From Mauremys mutica (Eukaryota; Chordata; Testudines; Geoemydidae): 64,000 bases of DNA. The notes beneath the pieces are model-generated. The model searched no databases, was not told the origin of the DNA, and worked only from the letters and a program-made list of their open reading frames with translations. Of the stretch, positions 12,315 through 24,235 are shown in pieces (within the stretch, counting starts at the first letter, position 1; every line of letters starts with the position of its first letter). A program made the translations under genes and the position numbers. The stretch spans positions 26,673,340-26,737,339 of the forward strand of contig NC_059077.1 in assembly GCF_020497125.1 (NCBI RefSeq), given 5' to 3'.

Positions 12315-12655
12315 CAGTAGAACCTCAGAGTTATGAACACCAGAGTTATGAACTGACCAGTTAGGCAGCAACAGAAACAAAAAAACAACCAACAACAATA
12401 CAGTACTGTGTTAAACATGGACTACTAAAAAAAAATAGGGAAAGTTTTAAAAAAAGATTTGACAAGATAAGGAAACTTGTTCCATTTAAATTAAGATGGT
12501 TAAAAGCAGCATTTTTCTTCTGCATAATAAAGTTTCAAAGGTGTATTAAGTCAATGTTCAGTTGTAAACTTTTGAAAGAACAACCATGATGGTTTTTGTT
12601 CAGAGTTACGAACGTTTCTCCATTCCCAAGGTGTCGTAACTCTGAGGTTCTACTG
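12315..12655. mobile_element. Tigger-like (Tc1/mariner) MITE
   Basis: The left end reads CAGTAGAACCTCAGAGTTAT. The right end is the near-perfect complement (AACTCTGAGGTTCTACTG), giving terminal repeats of about 27 bases. TA follows the right end; the left TA is mutated to CT. The interior is A-rich and non-coding. TA target sites and CAG-starting termini fit the Tigger/pogo branch of Tc1/mariner. Confidence 0.75.
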
Positions 12656-12657
12656 TA

Positions 12658-14390
12658 CTGACTTTTAAGAAAGGATAAAACAAGAGTTCAAGTGTGTATA
12701 GGAGATCTTGTTTCCGTATTGTTGCAGAGTTAAGGGCAATAAGAAGGAGTTTAAGTATAGTAGGAACAAAAAATCCATTACTAGTTGGCAATGATAAAAT
12801 TATCAATAATAATCCAGAAGAGTCAGAAGTGTTCAATAAATATTTCTGTTTTGTATTGCTGGGGGTGTGTGTGATTTTATCATGCCTTACGATGATGGTA
12901 ACACTCTTTCCTCTCAACTAGTACTTCAGGAGGATGTTAAACAGCAGCTATTAAAGTTGGACATTTTTAAATTAACGGGTCCAGATAACTTGCATCCAAG
13001 AGTTTTAAAAGAGCTGGACAAGTAGCTCACTGGACCTTTACTGTTGCTTTTCAATAAGTCTTGGCACATTGAGGAAGTTCGAGAACACTGGAAGAAAGCA
13101 TATGTTGCATCAATATTTAAAAAGGGTAAACAGGGTGACATGGGTAATGTAAAGCTGTTAATCTGACATCAATCCTGGGCAAAATAATGGAGTGGCTGAT
13201 ATTGAACTTGATTAATAAAGAAATAAAGGAGGATAATGCATATAATTAATGCTAACCAACATGGGTATATTGAAAATAGATCTGGTCAAACTAACTTGGG
13301 GTTCTTTGGATGAGATTACACGTTTGATTGATAAAGGTAATAGTGTTGATGTAATATACTTAGGTTTCTATAAGGCATTTTACTGGGCACTGCATTTTGA
13401 TTAAAAAACAATATAAACTTAATGTGGCACACATTAAATAGATCAAAAGCTGGCTGATAAGTCACAAAATGCAACTGTACATGGGAATCATCATTGAGCG
13501 TGTGTGTTTCTAAAGAGGTCCCACAAGGATTGGTTCTTGGCCCTACGCTATTTAACATTTTTAGCTATGACCTGGGAGAAAATATAAAATCATCATTGAT
13601 AAAGCTTTCAGATGATGCAAGAATTCGGGGAGTGATAAATAATGAACAGGACAGATCACTGATAGAGTTATCTGGATCTCTTGGTAAGCGGGGTGCAAGC
13701 AATGTGTTTTAATATGGCTAAATGTAAATGTATACATCTGGGAACAAAGAATGTAGGCGATCTGTACAGGTTGGGGGACTCTATCCTGGGAGGCAGTGAT
13801 TCTGAAAAAGATTTGGAGGTCATAGTGGATAATCAGCAGACCATGAGCTTCCAGTGTGACACTGTGGCCAAAAGGGCTAATGTGATCCTTGGCTGCATAA
13901 AGAGGCGAAGCTTGAATAGGAGTAGAGAAGTTATTTTATCTCTGTATTTGGCATTTGTGTGACTGCTGCTGTCTGAACCATGACTCCTTCACAGAATCTA
14001 GTTCTGGTGCCCACAATTCAAAATGGACGTTGATATATTGGAGAGAGCTCAGGGAAAAAAACAAGAGAATGATTAAAGGATTAGAAAATTATGTCTTACA
14101 CTGAGGGACTCAAAAAGCTCAATCGATTTTAGTTTAACAAAGAGAGGTTAAGGAGTGATTTGCTTTCAGTCTGTAAGTACCTACACAGGAAACAAACAGG
14201 AGGGGCAAGAGCTGAGCTGGGGAGCTTGGGGGTCCCTGAAAATTTTAAAATCAAAATGGGGGTCCTCGGGTTGCTAAAGTTTGAGAACCGCTGCTGTAGG
14301 AATTATTTTGTGTAAGTTCTATGGCCCGTGCTATATAGAAAATCAGACTAGAGGATCACAATGGTCCTTTCTGGCTTTGGAAACTGTGAA
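12658..14390 (+). pseudogene. CR1 LINE, ORF2 relic and 3' end
   Basis: Broken ORF2 pieces follow in CR1 order: a stretch ending EESEVFNKYF (about 12815-12846), CR1-like linker near 12960, an IFKKGK block near 13115, the reverse-transcriptase block VLGPTLFNIFSYDL followed by LSDDARIRG (13494-13712), and DLEVIVDNQQ..VAKRANVILGCIKRR (13800-13925). The usual catalytic-loop pattern in CR1 is FADDT; here it is LSDDA. Stops and frameshifts separate the blocks. The 3' end near 14330-14390 carries the CR1-type ATCACAATGGTCC ending. Same subfamily as the copy at 39270-40808. A hAT remnant interrupts it at 14198-14293. Confidence 0.85.
14198..14293. mobile_element. hAT remnant inside the CR1
   Basis: CR1-like sequence resumes at CTGTAGGAATTATTTTG. 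Immediately before it is a block ending TTTGAGAACCGCTG, the same right terminus as the complete hAT MITE at 27270-27492. The left terminus and the other half of the target duplication are missing. Confidence 0.5.
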
Positions 14391-14633
14391 ATGAGTCAAG
14401 ACGTCCCTTCCTCCCACTATGCACAGCTACAGGGCTGGATTCCAGCCTGGAACTCTCTTGAGTATTTGGGTGATTGCCTAGCTAATGTACCAGTTGCAGC
14501 TCCATTGCCCCAAGCTTATTCTGTGGGTTTGGAGACCCCCAGTCACTCTGCACGTATGCTGTGGTAATGCCTCAAGCACCAAGCAGCACATGTTGCTCCT
14601 GTATGAAGCAGCAGCAAGGTACACTCCAAGTGG

Positions 14634-15669
14634 CAGGGTAGATTGATTTAAAGCAAAGCAATTTAAATCACTGATTTTACTCATGATTTAAATCAACAAT
14701 CAGGAAATCTTGATTTAAATAATCTATTTTAATTATATTTTGCATATGTTCTCTTTAGTTATTTTTTTAAAACTTGATTCTCATACTGATTTGCAACTAA
14801 ATATAGCCTTCACACTAAATTTGGTGATTCTTCTTGCTAATCAGGAGGGTATACCATATCTATACGTATTTATTTAAGCAATTATATAGCTTTACTCACA
14901 TTTATTGAGATTCTTAATTTTTACCTTTTTTATGTTAGAAAATGGGGAATGATGCATTTCTTTTTACTAGATTATTATTAATTTTTTACTTCTGATTTGT
15001 GCTGCCCTCTATTTGGATGGAAATTCAAATTAAATTAGAAATGCACAAAAGCAGCATTTTTTATTTAACTCCCCCTAACTTTACTATGCTGAATAAATAA
15101 GAAAAAAAGTTTATCAAAAAGTTTATGAAAATATGTTTTGCATTTAAAACTAACTGATTAGTTAGTATTATCTGTAGCTCGTGAATTGAACTGATTATTT
15201 CTCATCACTATGTCCTTCACGATTTTGTAGACAGTAAATTTCATCCTCTCACACCTAGTTTTTCTTCATAGATTGGAAGAGGAAATCAAGCTTGCCTGCT
15301 TTTTTCAACTCCCAATCACTTTCTCAATTTTGAATGAACTAGTAATTGAACTTAAATGTTTGAATATGCTGAAAAGAAGAAGATATTCTCTCCACATCTG
15401 CACTTCAACAAACTCTTGTTCCAGTTGCTTAGCCAGAGACTTTCACCAGCTCAGTGCTTTGATGTTCTTTAAAACTTGGCAGCAAATAAGTACAGTTTAA
15501 AATAATTTAGATTAAATAAAACATATTCATAGATTATAATAAGGTAAGACCTTAGCATAGATTGTCAATTTCAAATTTAATTTTAAAGTAGGTTTATTTT
15601 AAAAAAATAAACCTGTACTTAGTTCAAATAAAAAAATCCTTTTTTTAAAACAAATCTTTATCAGCCCTG
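14634..15669. mobile_element. hAT-like DNA transposon, about 1.0 kb
   Basis: The ends are CAGGGTAGATTGATTT on the left and the complement of CAGGGCTGATAAAGATTT on the right, giving inverted termini of hAT type. The flanks CCAAGTGG (14626-14633) and CCATGTGC (15670-15677) match at six of eight positions, a plausible decayed 8-bp target duplication. The interior is very AT-rich. Several smaller GATTTAAAT inverted motifs lie near the left end. I could not identify transposase motifs in the open frame at 15273-15500. Confidence 0.6.
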
Positions 15670-15746
15670 CCATGTGCCCAAATAGTGATTCATTGATACT
15701 TTAGTTCATTTTAAAAAGAACGCCGCTGCTGGAGCGGCAAAGCGGT

Positions 15747-15758
15747 GGGGGGGGGGGG
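15747..15758 (+). repeat. Run of twelve G in a GC-rich island
   Basis: A G12 homopolymer lies within an isolated GC-rich patch (about 15721-15785) inside AT-rich surroundings. It can form a G-quadruplex in principle. The patch has no coding frame. Confidence 0.8.
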
Positions 15759-16131
15759 ACGCGGGGAGGACACAGCGTGGCTGGAGCTCAGATGTTTTTA
15801 ATTGTTCAGTGTAATACCTAGGCAGTGAGATATACAATGGAGATAAAAAGAGTATAAGAAACCAGGCCCAGCTCCTCAAAGGTATTTAGATGTCTAACTC
15901 CCATTGGATCTGGGTCCTAGATCGTATGGTGGTGGGAACAGTATAGAACAAATTCTTAAAACATTCTTTTGCTGTTACTGGCTAGAAGAGACAACAATGT
16001 ACTTGGTAGCTTGCTGAAATCTTATTATTACTGTTAATTATTAATATTGTTTATTAATTTTAATTGCCATGGCATATGCAATGTGGCTTACAGAAACAAA
16101 AAAGACCTGGTCTTCGGGAATTCACATTCTA

Positions 16132-16253
16132 AAGCCCCAATCCTGATTAAAAACACGTGTAATTTTACTATCGTGAATAGTCCTATTGAAATTCATGGGC
16201 TGCTCATATTCATAAAGCTAAGCACTTGCCTAAGTGTTTGCTGATCAGGGCCT
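16132..16253. repeat. Short palindromic repeat
   Basis: Loosely inverted ends (AGCCCCAATCCTG and CTGATCAGGGCCT) flank a body with an internal hairpin AAGCACTT..AAGTGTTT near 16219-16240. It belongs to the class of short foldback repeats found throughout the window. Confidence 0.45.
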
Positions 16254-16387
16254 ACATGCAGACATGACAACTAGTCAGGGTCATACATAAAAAAGTAAAA
16301 AAGGGAGACAAGATAAAGGTTAGTATAGATCATGTTGTTTCTCACTAATGTATGTACATATCTTGAATGAAGTATTAAATTATAATT

Positions 16388-17805
16388 ATAGAATCATAGG
16401 ACTGGAAGGGACCTCAAGAAGTCATCTAGTCCAGTCCCCTGCACTCATGGCAGGACTAAGTATTATCTAGTCCATCCCTGACAGGTGTTTGTCTAACCTG
16501 CTCTAAAAAAAATCTCCAGTGATGGAGATTCCACAACCTCCATAGGCAATATATCCCAGGGCTTAACCACCCTGACAGTTAAGAAGTTTTTCCTAATGTC
16601 CAAGCTAAACCTCCTTTACTGCAATTTAAACTCATTGCTTTTTGTCCTATCCTCAGAGGTTAAGAAGAAGGGAGAAATTTTCTCCCTCCTCCTTGTAAGA
16701 ACCTGTTATGTAATTTGAAAACTGTTATCATATTCCCTCTCGGTCTTCTCTTTTCCAGACTAAACAAATCCAGTTTTTTCAATCATGCTTTCTAGACCTT
16801 TAATCATTATTGTTGCTCTTCTATGGCCTATCTCCAATTTGTCCACATCTTTTCTTGAAATGTGGCACCCAGAACAGGACACAATACTCCAGCTGAGGCC
16901 TAATCAGCGTGGAGTAGAATGGAAAAATTACTTCTCGTATATTGCTTGCACCACTCCTGCTAATGCATCCCACAATGATATTTGTTTTTTTTTGCAACAG
17001 TGTTACACCGATGACTCATATTTAGCTTGTGGTCCACTGTGATCCCCAGATCCCTTTCTGCAGTACTCCTTCCTAGGCTGTCATTTCCCATTTTGTATGT
17101 GTGCAATTGATTGTTCCTTCCTAAGTGGTGTACTTTCCATTTGTCCTTATTGAATTTCATCCTATTTACTTCAGATCATTTCTCCAGTTTGTCCAAATCA
17201 TTTTGAATTATAATCCTATCCTCCAAAGCACTTGCAATCCCTTCCAGCTTGGTATCATCCACAAGCTTTATAAGTGTACTCTCTATGCCATTATTTAAAT
17301 CATTGATGAAGATATTGAACAGAACCGGACCCAGAACCAATCCCTGCAAGATCCCACTCGTTATGCCCTTCCAGCACAACTGTGAACCACTGATAACTAC
17401 TCTCTGGGAATGGTTTTCCAACCAGTTATGCACCCACCTTATAGTAGTTACATTTAGGTTGCATTTCCCTAATTTGTTTATGAGATGGTCACGTGAGACA
17501 GTATCAAAAGCTTTACTAAATCAAGATATACCACATCTACCGCTTCCCCGCTAGCCACGAGGCTTGTTATCCTCTCAAAGAAAGCTATCAGGTTGGTTTG
17601 ACGTGATTTATTCTTGACAAATCCATGCTGACTGTTACTTTTCACCATATTATCTTCTAGATGTTTGCAAATTGATTGCTTAATTATTTGCTCCACTATC
17701 TTTCCGGATACAGAAGTTAAGCTGACTGGTCTGGAATTCTCCGGGTTGTCCTTATTTCCCTTTTTATAGATTGTCACTATATTTGCCAATGTTAATATGA
17801 ATATG
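16388..17805 (-). pseudogene. CR1 LINE, reverse-transcriptase domain and 3' UTR
   Basis: The reverse strand carries CR1 ORF2 in order from the right: IYKKGNKDNPENSRPVSLTS, QHGFVKNKSRQTNL and VVYLDLVK (17789-17478), then WLENHSQRVV, GLVLGPVLFNIFINDL and LVDDTKLEG (17433-17176), then MKFNKDKWKVHHLG and DLGITVDHKLNMS (17160-16960). These are the finger/palm blocks of a CR1 reverse transcriptase, which copies element RNA at a nicked target. The palm motif reads VDDT where CR1 usually has ADDT, and the frame is lost after YLDL. The 3' UTR runs to 16388, with TAGAATCATAGG on the plus strand. The copy is 5'-truncated near 17805, as is usual for CR1. Confidence 0.92.
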
Positions 17806-17892
17806 AATATTAACTGTTAGTTATTAACTTGCCTTTCATAGATAACACAGCAGATGTGATTATACAGTAGCAAAATTGTTGATCTAAGGTAC

Positions 17893-18125
17893 TTATATAT
17901 ATAAGGTACATCACTGTGATGTCTAAGCACCTCACAATCTTTACAAGTATTTAGCCTTACAACACCACGCCTGTGATTATTGCCATCTTATAGAGGGGGA
18001 ACTGAGACACAGAGAGAGACTAAGTGACTTGCCCAAGGGCAAATAGGAAGCATGTGGCAAAGCAAGGAATTGAAACAAGGTCTTCTAAATCCTAGGCTAT
18101 GGCCCTAACCACTGAACTATCCTTT
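17893..18125 (-). repeat. MIR-type CORE-SINE, reverse copy
   Basis: The plus strand shows the complement of a nearly full-length MIR: GCACCTCACAATCTTTACAA, GAGGGGGAACTGAGACACAG, TAAGTGACTTGCCCAAGGGC, then the tRNA-like head in reverse ending GCCCTAACCACTGAACTATC. It is among the best-preserved CORE-SINEs in the window. Confidence 0.85.
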
Positions 18126-18408
18126 CTGTCTTGATGAGCATCATGCTAGTTTTTCCTGCATTTCTGGAGCAAAAACAATTTGTCCTTACGGGCAGCAGGG
18201 AGATCAGCCTCCAGAAATGTGAATAGAATTGTAATTACAGTATTTGCCCAGAAGTATCCTCTTAACTCACCATGATAAAAATGACCAGTACACGATATTA
18301 GATCAGTGTGTTCCAAAACATTCACTATTGGCCAGACTCTCAAACTATTATTTTTATTATAAAAAGCACTTTGATCCAGCCAAGGCCCCTCTCTATTTAT
18401 TTAAAAGA

Positions 18409-19642
18409 CAAGGGCCTAGATCCACAAACAGTTGCACCGTTGAGTGTTACAGCACCTACAAAGCTACAGGGACAATACCGCTGCCCAGAAAGCCTGAATT
18501 AGGTGTGTAGGCTCCCTATACATTGAGGTAGACACCTAAGGATGTGATTGACAGAAGCCAGCATGCCAAGTGGGGAGCTGCCTAAGCTAGCCAGTGGGAA
18601 ATGCTGAGGAGAGGGGTATGTCCTAAGCCCCACCCCTCTCAGAGATGTGTAGAGCCCTCCCTGAAGCCCAGACATAGGCATATATCTCTGCTACTGATCC
18701 ACAACTGCGAATCCCTTCCGTGGAGTAAGGCCGCTTGGACTCCTAAGCAGCCGCCACCACCTTATAACTTTTAACCCAATTGTTAGAGCACTTATCTGGG
18801 ATGTGGGAGACCAAAGTTCTGTTCCCTTCTCTGCCCAAGGAGAGGGAGAGGATTTGAACAAGGGTCTTTCACACCTCTCAGGTACGTGTTCTAAGCCACT
18901 GAGATGTGGGATATTCTGATGTGGGGATCCCTCACTCTCTCCTGTTGAAGCTGTTCCACTTTGGCTAAATTATTAAGGCCAGAGAACAAGAGACTCTGTA
19001 GCCCAGTGGTTAAAGCACCCATCTAGGAGATGGGAGACAGTTCTCCTGCTCCCATGGCTCTTTAATTACGTGTACACAGTGAAACAGCTTCAGCAGCAAA
19101 GAATGAGGAGCCCCACATCAGAATATCCCATCTCTCCTCAGAGCTGTGGAGCCCCGTGTTCAAATAAAGCTGTGAATGCTCCAACCTTTGGGATAAAAGT
19201 TATAAGGTCATCACCTCCTCCAGCCAGCTTTTGAAAGGGACTGATCCAGCAAGGAGCCTCTAAGTACGCCTATCGATCGGGCCCCACACAAGAGTTAGGC
19301 AGGTGAACACCCGTCTTCCCTGTGGATGTGGCAGGTAAACAAACCGGCCTGTCCTGCCAGGGGCTTTCCCTGCACAAGCGGCGGAACAAGTTTGGGAACC
19401 ACTGGTCTGGGGCTTAGACAGGAGATAGATCTCCAGACACCTACAGGCCAGGGAGGCTGCAATGTACATACCTAGAGCCAGGAACTAGACACCTAGGGAA
19501 CTTTTACTGAAAGTAAAAGCACCTACAGGGTTTGGCTAGAGTTGAGGGGGGTGTTTGTGGCTTGCAGCAGAGCCTAAAACTGGGACTTGGGTGCCTGAAT
19601 CTGGGGGTTAGGTGCCTATATATGTCTGTGTGATCTGGGCCA
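18409..19642. mobile_element. Large palindromic (foldback) repeat element
   Basis: Strong inverted arms lie at 18907-18960 and 19078-19130 (about 53 bases; both contain GGGATATTCTGATGTGGGG). Shorter arms lie outside them, CTTATAACTTTTA near 18760 and its complement near 19195. The outer ends look like loose inverted copies (GGGCCTAGATCCAC and GATCTGGGCCAAG). Two tRNA-head-like strings (near 18775 and AGCCCAGTGGTTAAAGCACC near 18997) lie inside. No protein frame is present. It looks like a non-autonomous foldback element; the family is unknown to me and the outer borders are uncertain. Confidence 0.5.
19258..19412. mobile_element. hAT fragment with right terminus
   Basis: GTTTGGGAACCACTG at 19398-19412 is a classic hAT right end (complement CAGTGGTTCCCAAAC). 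It is preceded by GC-rich sequence including GGGGCTTTCCCTGCACAAGC. The left end is not visible, so it is a truncated or internally deleted copy inside the palindromic element. Confidence 0.5.
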
Positions 19643-20624
19643 AGGGGTCAACGTCATCTCTCATGTAACTCCATGTAGGTATTAAGTGAGGCCATGACTG
19701 TTTGCTCATGTACTGTTGATGAGTCTTGGAGATTCCCCCCAAATCCCTAGGACACTGGAGAATGACAGGCCCAAACACACAGCTTCTAGAACACAACGAG
19801 TGAGACTCAGATAGCCTTAGATTTCAATAGAAATTGAATGACTCAGGATCAGGCTCTATATATAAGGCAAAGAAGCAGAGGGAATTTATTTTGTTCACCA
19901 GTCTATCTGATTTACTGTACCCTAAGACTTGAAGGCAATGAATCAAGATGCCGTACCAGTCCAGACAACTGTCATGTGTGGGTGGGTGTTTGCGTAGCAA
20001 CATATTACAATGTGATGAGAGGTAGAGACAGGATGTACAATACGTTTTTAACATATGCTTCACAAACAGATGGTGAAACAAAAGCTTTTTATGAAGCAGT
20101 TACGTTGCTCTGGTATTCAAACCAATACGAACATGGCCATGCTAATTTATTACCCCATCCCGTGTCTCTGCATACAACTCGAATGATCACTTTGAATTCT
20201 GAATAAACAAATCATAAATATTTCACAGGAATATCTGGATCTGAAGTGTAAATTCAGATTAGCCGCTGCAATTAGGAAACAGTTACTTAGTTACTGAACT
20301 AACTACAAATAAACCTGGATTGTTGAGACCTTATCGACACAACAACACTAGTGTGCTTGTTTGGCTTTTTTTTTTTTCCACCCAGAAAAGTGTCCCCTAC
20401 CTGGAAAACAAATGGATCACTATTTATTGTATATACATTGAAGCCGGTGGCCTTAACAAGTTTTCCCATGGAATCAGGTTGAACAGGATCTGTGCTGCCA
20501 AGGCTATTTCAAGCTTGTTTAAAGAGTTTTCAACTCAAAGAACCTACTAGAGAAAAGAAATGTTCATTTAAGAGCAATGTTGCAGTTAATAAATATTTCT
20601 TGTGTTATGATGATTATATGATGA
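19643..20624. other. Unassigned sequence
   Basis: No gene or repeat recognised. The forward frame at 19838-20206 (122 codons) has no domain pattern, and its antisense is also open for 85 codons, which suggests chance. Confidence 0.4.
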
Positions 20625-21010
20625 TCTGGTAGCACCTTTAATGTATTACATGATCTCCTCACACAGGAAGGCACCGTCTGTGCCTTAAAGAGCTATCAGT
20701 CTAACTAGCATAACCAAGAAGGAAACAATACAATCAAATATACAACTTTGTATATATTTATTATTAATAATTATTTGTATTATGGAAGCCCCAATCGAGG
20801 TCAGGGGCCCATTGTGCTTGGCTCTTTAAAACACATGGTGACAAACAGTCCCAAACATAAATAGGCAAGACATACAAAGGGTAAGAGGGGAAACAGAGAT
20901 AGGAAGTGATTTGCCTTAGGCCACGCGTAGGTTAGTGGCGGAGCAGGGAAATAACCCAGGTCTCCTGGCTCCCACTGCAGTGTCCTGTCCACTAGACCAT
21001 GCTACCTCCC
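20625..21010 (-). repeat. Two reverse CORE-SINE/LINE-tail copies
   Basis: 20625-20760 holds the complement of the tail (CACAGGAAGGCACCGTCTGT, AAAGAGCTATCAGTCTAACT). 20785-21010 holds a more complete copy: the tail (GCCCATTGTGCTTGGCTCTT), the core (GAAGTGATTTGCCTTAGGCC) and the tRNA-like head (CAGGTCTCCTGGCTCCCACT, GTCCACTAGACCATGCTACC). The second copy links the tail to the head and shows they belong to one SINE family. Confidence 0.7.
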
Positions 21011-24000
21011 CTCCATTTGCAATATACGTAATCTCTTTTTTTAAAGTACACAATGCACATCAGCTGTACACGACTCCCCTCAGCCTATCTATTGTTTGTT
21101 GGCCAATTTTGGTAGATATCTGAGATGATATGGTTTTGAGGGAAGGCTTTAATACCCACACTTTTCTTTTTAAAGGCTTTGTAGCAGCATTAATATTCTC
21201 ACTAATGGCTGGAAACCGGCACACACAGCCCTGGGAATATAAGAGATGGGGCAGCTGACAGGCCATTCTCATTGAGGGCTGTGGGACTCAGGAATTTGCT
21301 CTCTCCCCTGGCCCAAAATTAGACTTAGTAACTTTACAGACGTGCTGCAAAAGATGTCGGTTTAATTGGTTTCTGGAGAGAGCTGAGGGTGTGCTTGCCA
21401 GACTGATGAAAAAGTGGAAAGGAGATTATGTAGGTGTCTGTCTGTCTGGCAGCCTCTTGAAATGATTATTTTAATACTGATGGGATTTTATTGTATTATT
21501 AATGCTACATTAGGGCACCTAGAGCCTTCAATAGGCATCTTGCTTATGATTTAAATCTAAATAAATAGTTAATTTGATATCCAGCCCTTCCCGATACAAG
21601 GTGAGATTGCTATACCTACTGTACTTCTTAGCTCCTGATGTATTGAGGGAGAGCTTAGGTTATTAGTTTTGAGGTAGCAGTTTGTATAATCTTATTAAGG
21701 CCCCAAATCCAACCCACTCAGCACAGTAATGTCACCATATGTTCAAGCAACCAGTAGAATGGGAAGATGCAACATAATTTTATCTTCTCATCCTGATTCC
21801 TCAAGACAGCTTCATGATGCCGTGACATCACAGTATGATGTTCTAAATTTATACAAGGTTTTCTATTTCTTTTGCAAGTCAAATCTGGCAAGTGCAGAAT
21901 AGACCCATCAAAGAGATTGTCCCATTAATTTCAAGATGGATGGCAATGCGGCAGAATTACTGCAAGCCAGCCATGGCTGTGGGTACTGTATGGGACACAA
22001 GCCATCTTGGCATGGAAATGGAAACCTACCCCTCTGAGCAACTTTAACAACTAAAGGAAAAGCAAAATCTGTCTTGTACTGGTTTAATACTGAAGAATTC
22101 TCTATCATCAGGTCAAAACTGAAGCAAAACAAATACTCCACCTGGTTCACTCTAGTTCCCCCCACATGTTATATGCATTTTGATAGTATAGGGAGGAAAC
22201 GGTGGTTAGTTAATTCAGATATGATCATATGGTTCATGATAGCGCGGTTGAAGTCTATTCTATGAATTTATGGACAGAATAAGTAATTCTTAGCTGATGG
22301 TTGGATTAATATATTTAAATAAATTTGAATGACTGTGAGAGTGTCTTAAGTACAGCTGGTTGACATTTTCTGAATTTCAAGTTTTAGACATTTTCATACA
22401 AAAATTGATTTTTTGATTAAAAAATAACTAAAACTTTTGAGTGTAGTAGTCATGTCGGTTTCTGGTTATTCTCTCTTGCAAAACTTTGGAGAAATGTTCA
22501 TATTTTTTAAAATCCAGTTATATTTATAAGCCATTTTCATAGGTCATATATAGCGCGAGCTTTGGAAACATTTCCATGTTTATAACTCTACTGGATTTCT
22601 GCATGGCTACAGTAAGTTTTTTTGATGAGAGTGTAAGTAAAAGTAGTAAGAAGTTTGACATCAGGTATAATAATTGCTCGCCTCAGTTTATTTTCTTGAC
22701 CATGTTAGTTTGTCACCATGAGGCCCACGCTGAAAATGCTTTTGCAAAGTGTGAAACCAGTCATTGCTTAGAAGTGCACCTTTGAGTTTGTTTGAAAGGT
22801 TGTACTATGTGGTTGACACTTAACTGTTATAATGGTCTCTTGTCTCTCATTCAATCCTACACAACTCATCGCTGAAAACAGCAGCACATCCAGCCACAGT
22901 AAGCTGGTGGTAATTTATGATGGAAAATTGAATTGGTGTCACTTATGTCTACCTTAGTTCCAGGAAGGATGGCATCCTCACAGTTTTTCTTTCAGTTATA
23001 CAAGCAATTTCTTTGCCAGTCAAGTCAGTGATCCTCATCCTTACTGCTATCAGTATTGGTGCTTCAAATAACAAGGATCTCTGGTGTGTTGAGCTTTTGG
23101 CCTAGCAATATCTTTTGGATGTAGATTTAAAAATCACATGTTTTGCTTCAAAGTGAAGGAATTTTTTTTTCATTTTATGCAACAATATTTGTTAGCAGTT
23201 AATATCATGCATCAGGTTGAGCAAAGGTCAAATCAGTAACAAGAAAAACATACGAGGGTCCCACCTCATTATTCATTTGTACCATTTTAAAAATCCTTTT
23301 CTGCGATCATTCACAGAACCCCATATAATTGCAGCATGGGAGAATGCTGAAGTGAAGATGAATGTTTCTGAGTCTGATATCATGAGGATGTATAAAATAG
23401 TCTTGCTCCATAGGAGAATTCCAAAGGGTTTCCACAAACAAATCTAAATAATTATTTTGGTAATTTTAAAATGTAAGTTGTGGAATTCTGACTTCATTGA
23501 AGTCAATGGCAAAACTTCCATTGACTTCAGTGGGGCCAGGATTTCACCTAAAGTATTTTTAAGTGCACAGAGTACTCATGGAACTCATAGCAAAAAGATT
23601 ATCTTAGACAACTGGAGTGATAGTTGTATTTCTATAATATGATTTAGAATGGAAACACAGATGTTTCTCAATTATAAGGGTGCTAGTGGTTGATGCTATA
23701 TCATCATGCTAGGATGCACAGATGAGCACTAATAAAACCTTTGTTTCCTTTTCTTATGGTTTTTACTGTAGATGCCCTGCTGCAAGATACTGCACAAATA
23801 AAATAAGAACAGTCTTAATATTTCCAATTCTGCAAGCTACTGTAAGATGACACACGACAGGTACAATGTCAGCCTAAGAATCTTGGCCAGGTGCATTGCA
23901 GGATTTTTCATCTTTTGAAACATAAGGCATTGGCCACTCAAGAGACAAAATCTGCACCAAAGCATTGATCCATGCAGTACAGCAGACAGTTACTCTGATC

Positions 24001-24120
24001 TATATTAATGTTTCAGGTAAGATAGGAAACAATTACAATTTAAAACACAGATTAAAGATTTAAGTAATTTTTTGTGGTCGTTTTTCACAATAATTTAAAC
24101 CTATTAAATTCTAGCATACA
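21011..24120. other. Unassigned sequence with small hairpin repeats
   Basis: No supported gene over about 3 kb. A stretch at 22355-22440 (CAGCTGGTTGACATTTTCTG) resembles one end of the AAATTTTC-rich DNA element at 53477. Otherwise AT-rich and featureless to my reading. Confidence 0.4.
23482..23545. repeat. Short hairpin repeat
   Basis: CATTGAAGTCAATGG and CCATTGACTTCAGTG face each other across an eight-base loop, giving a 15-bp stem with one mismatch. The same CATTGAAGTCAA string recurs at 61384 and in related repeats. Confidence 0.6.
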
Positions 24121-24235
24121 ATGGTATTGTAGTCATGTTGGCCCACCTTAGAGAGACAAGGTGAGTGAAGTAATATCTTTTATTGGACCAACTTCTGTTG
24201 GGGAGAAAGACAAGCTTTTGAGCCTGCAGGGAATC
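24121..24235 (-). mobile_element. Terminal fragment of a second Penelope-like family
   Basis: The block ATGGTATTGTAGTCATGTTG ... TATCTTTTATTGGACCAACT ... AGACAAGCTTTTGAGCC has the same layout, reversed, as the Penelope-like ends here: a hammerhead-like AAAGCTTGTC region followed by an AATAAAA string. The first core box is not intact. The relation to Penelope elements is an inference from this layout. Confidence 0.4.

Noticed and set aside
18763..19040. tRNA gene from AGCCCAGTGGTTAAAGCACC
   Set aside because: Only a head-like string; no complete cloverleaf or B box at the right distance, and it is duplicated inside a palindromic repeat.
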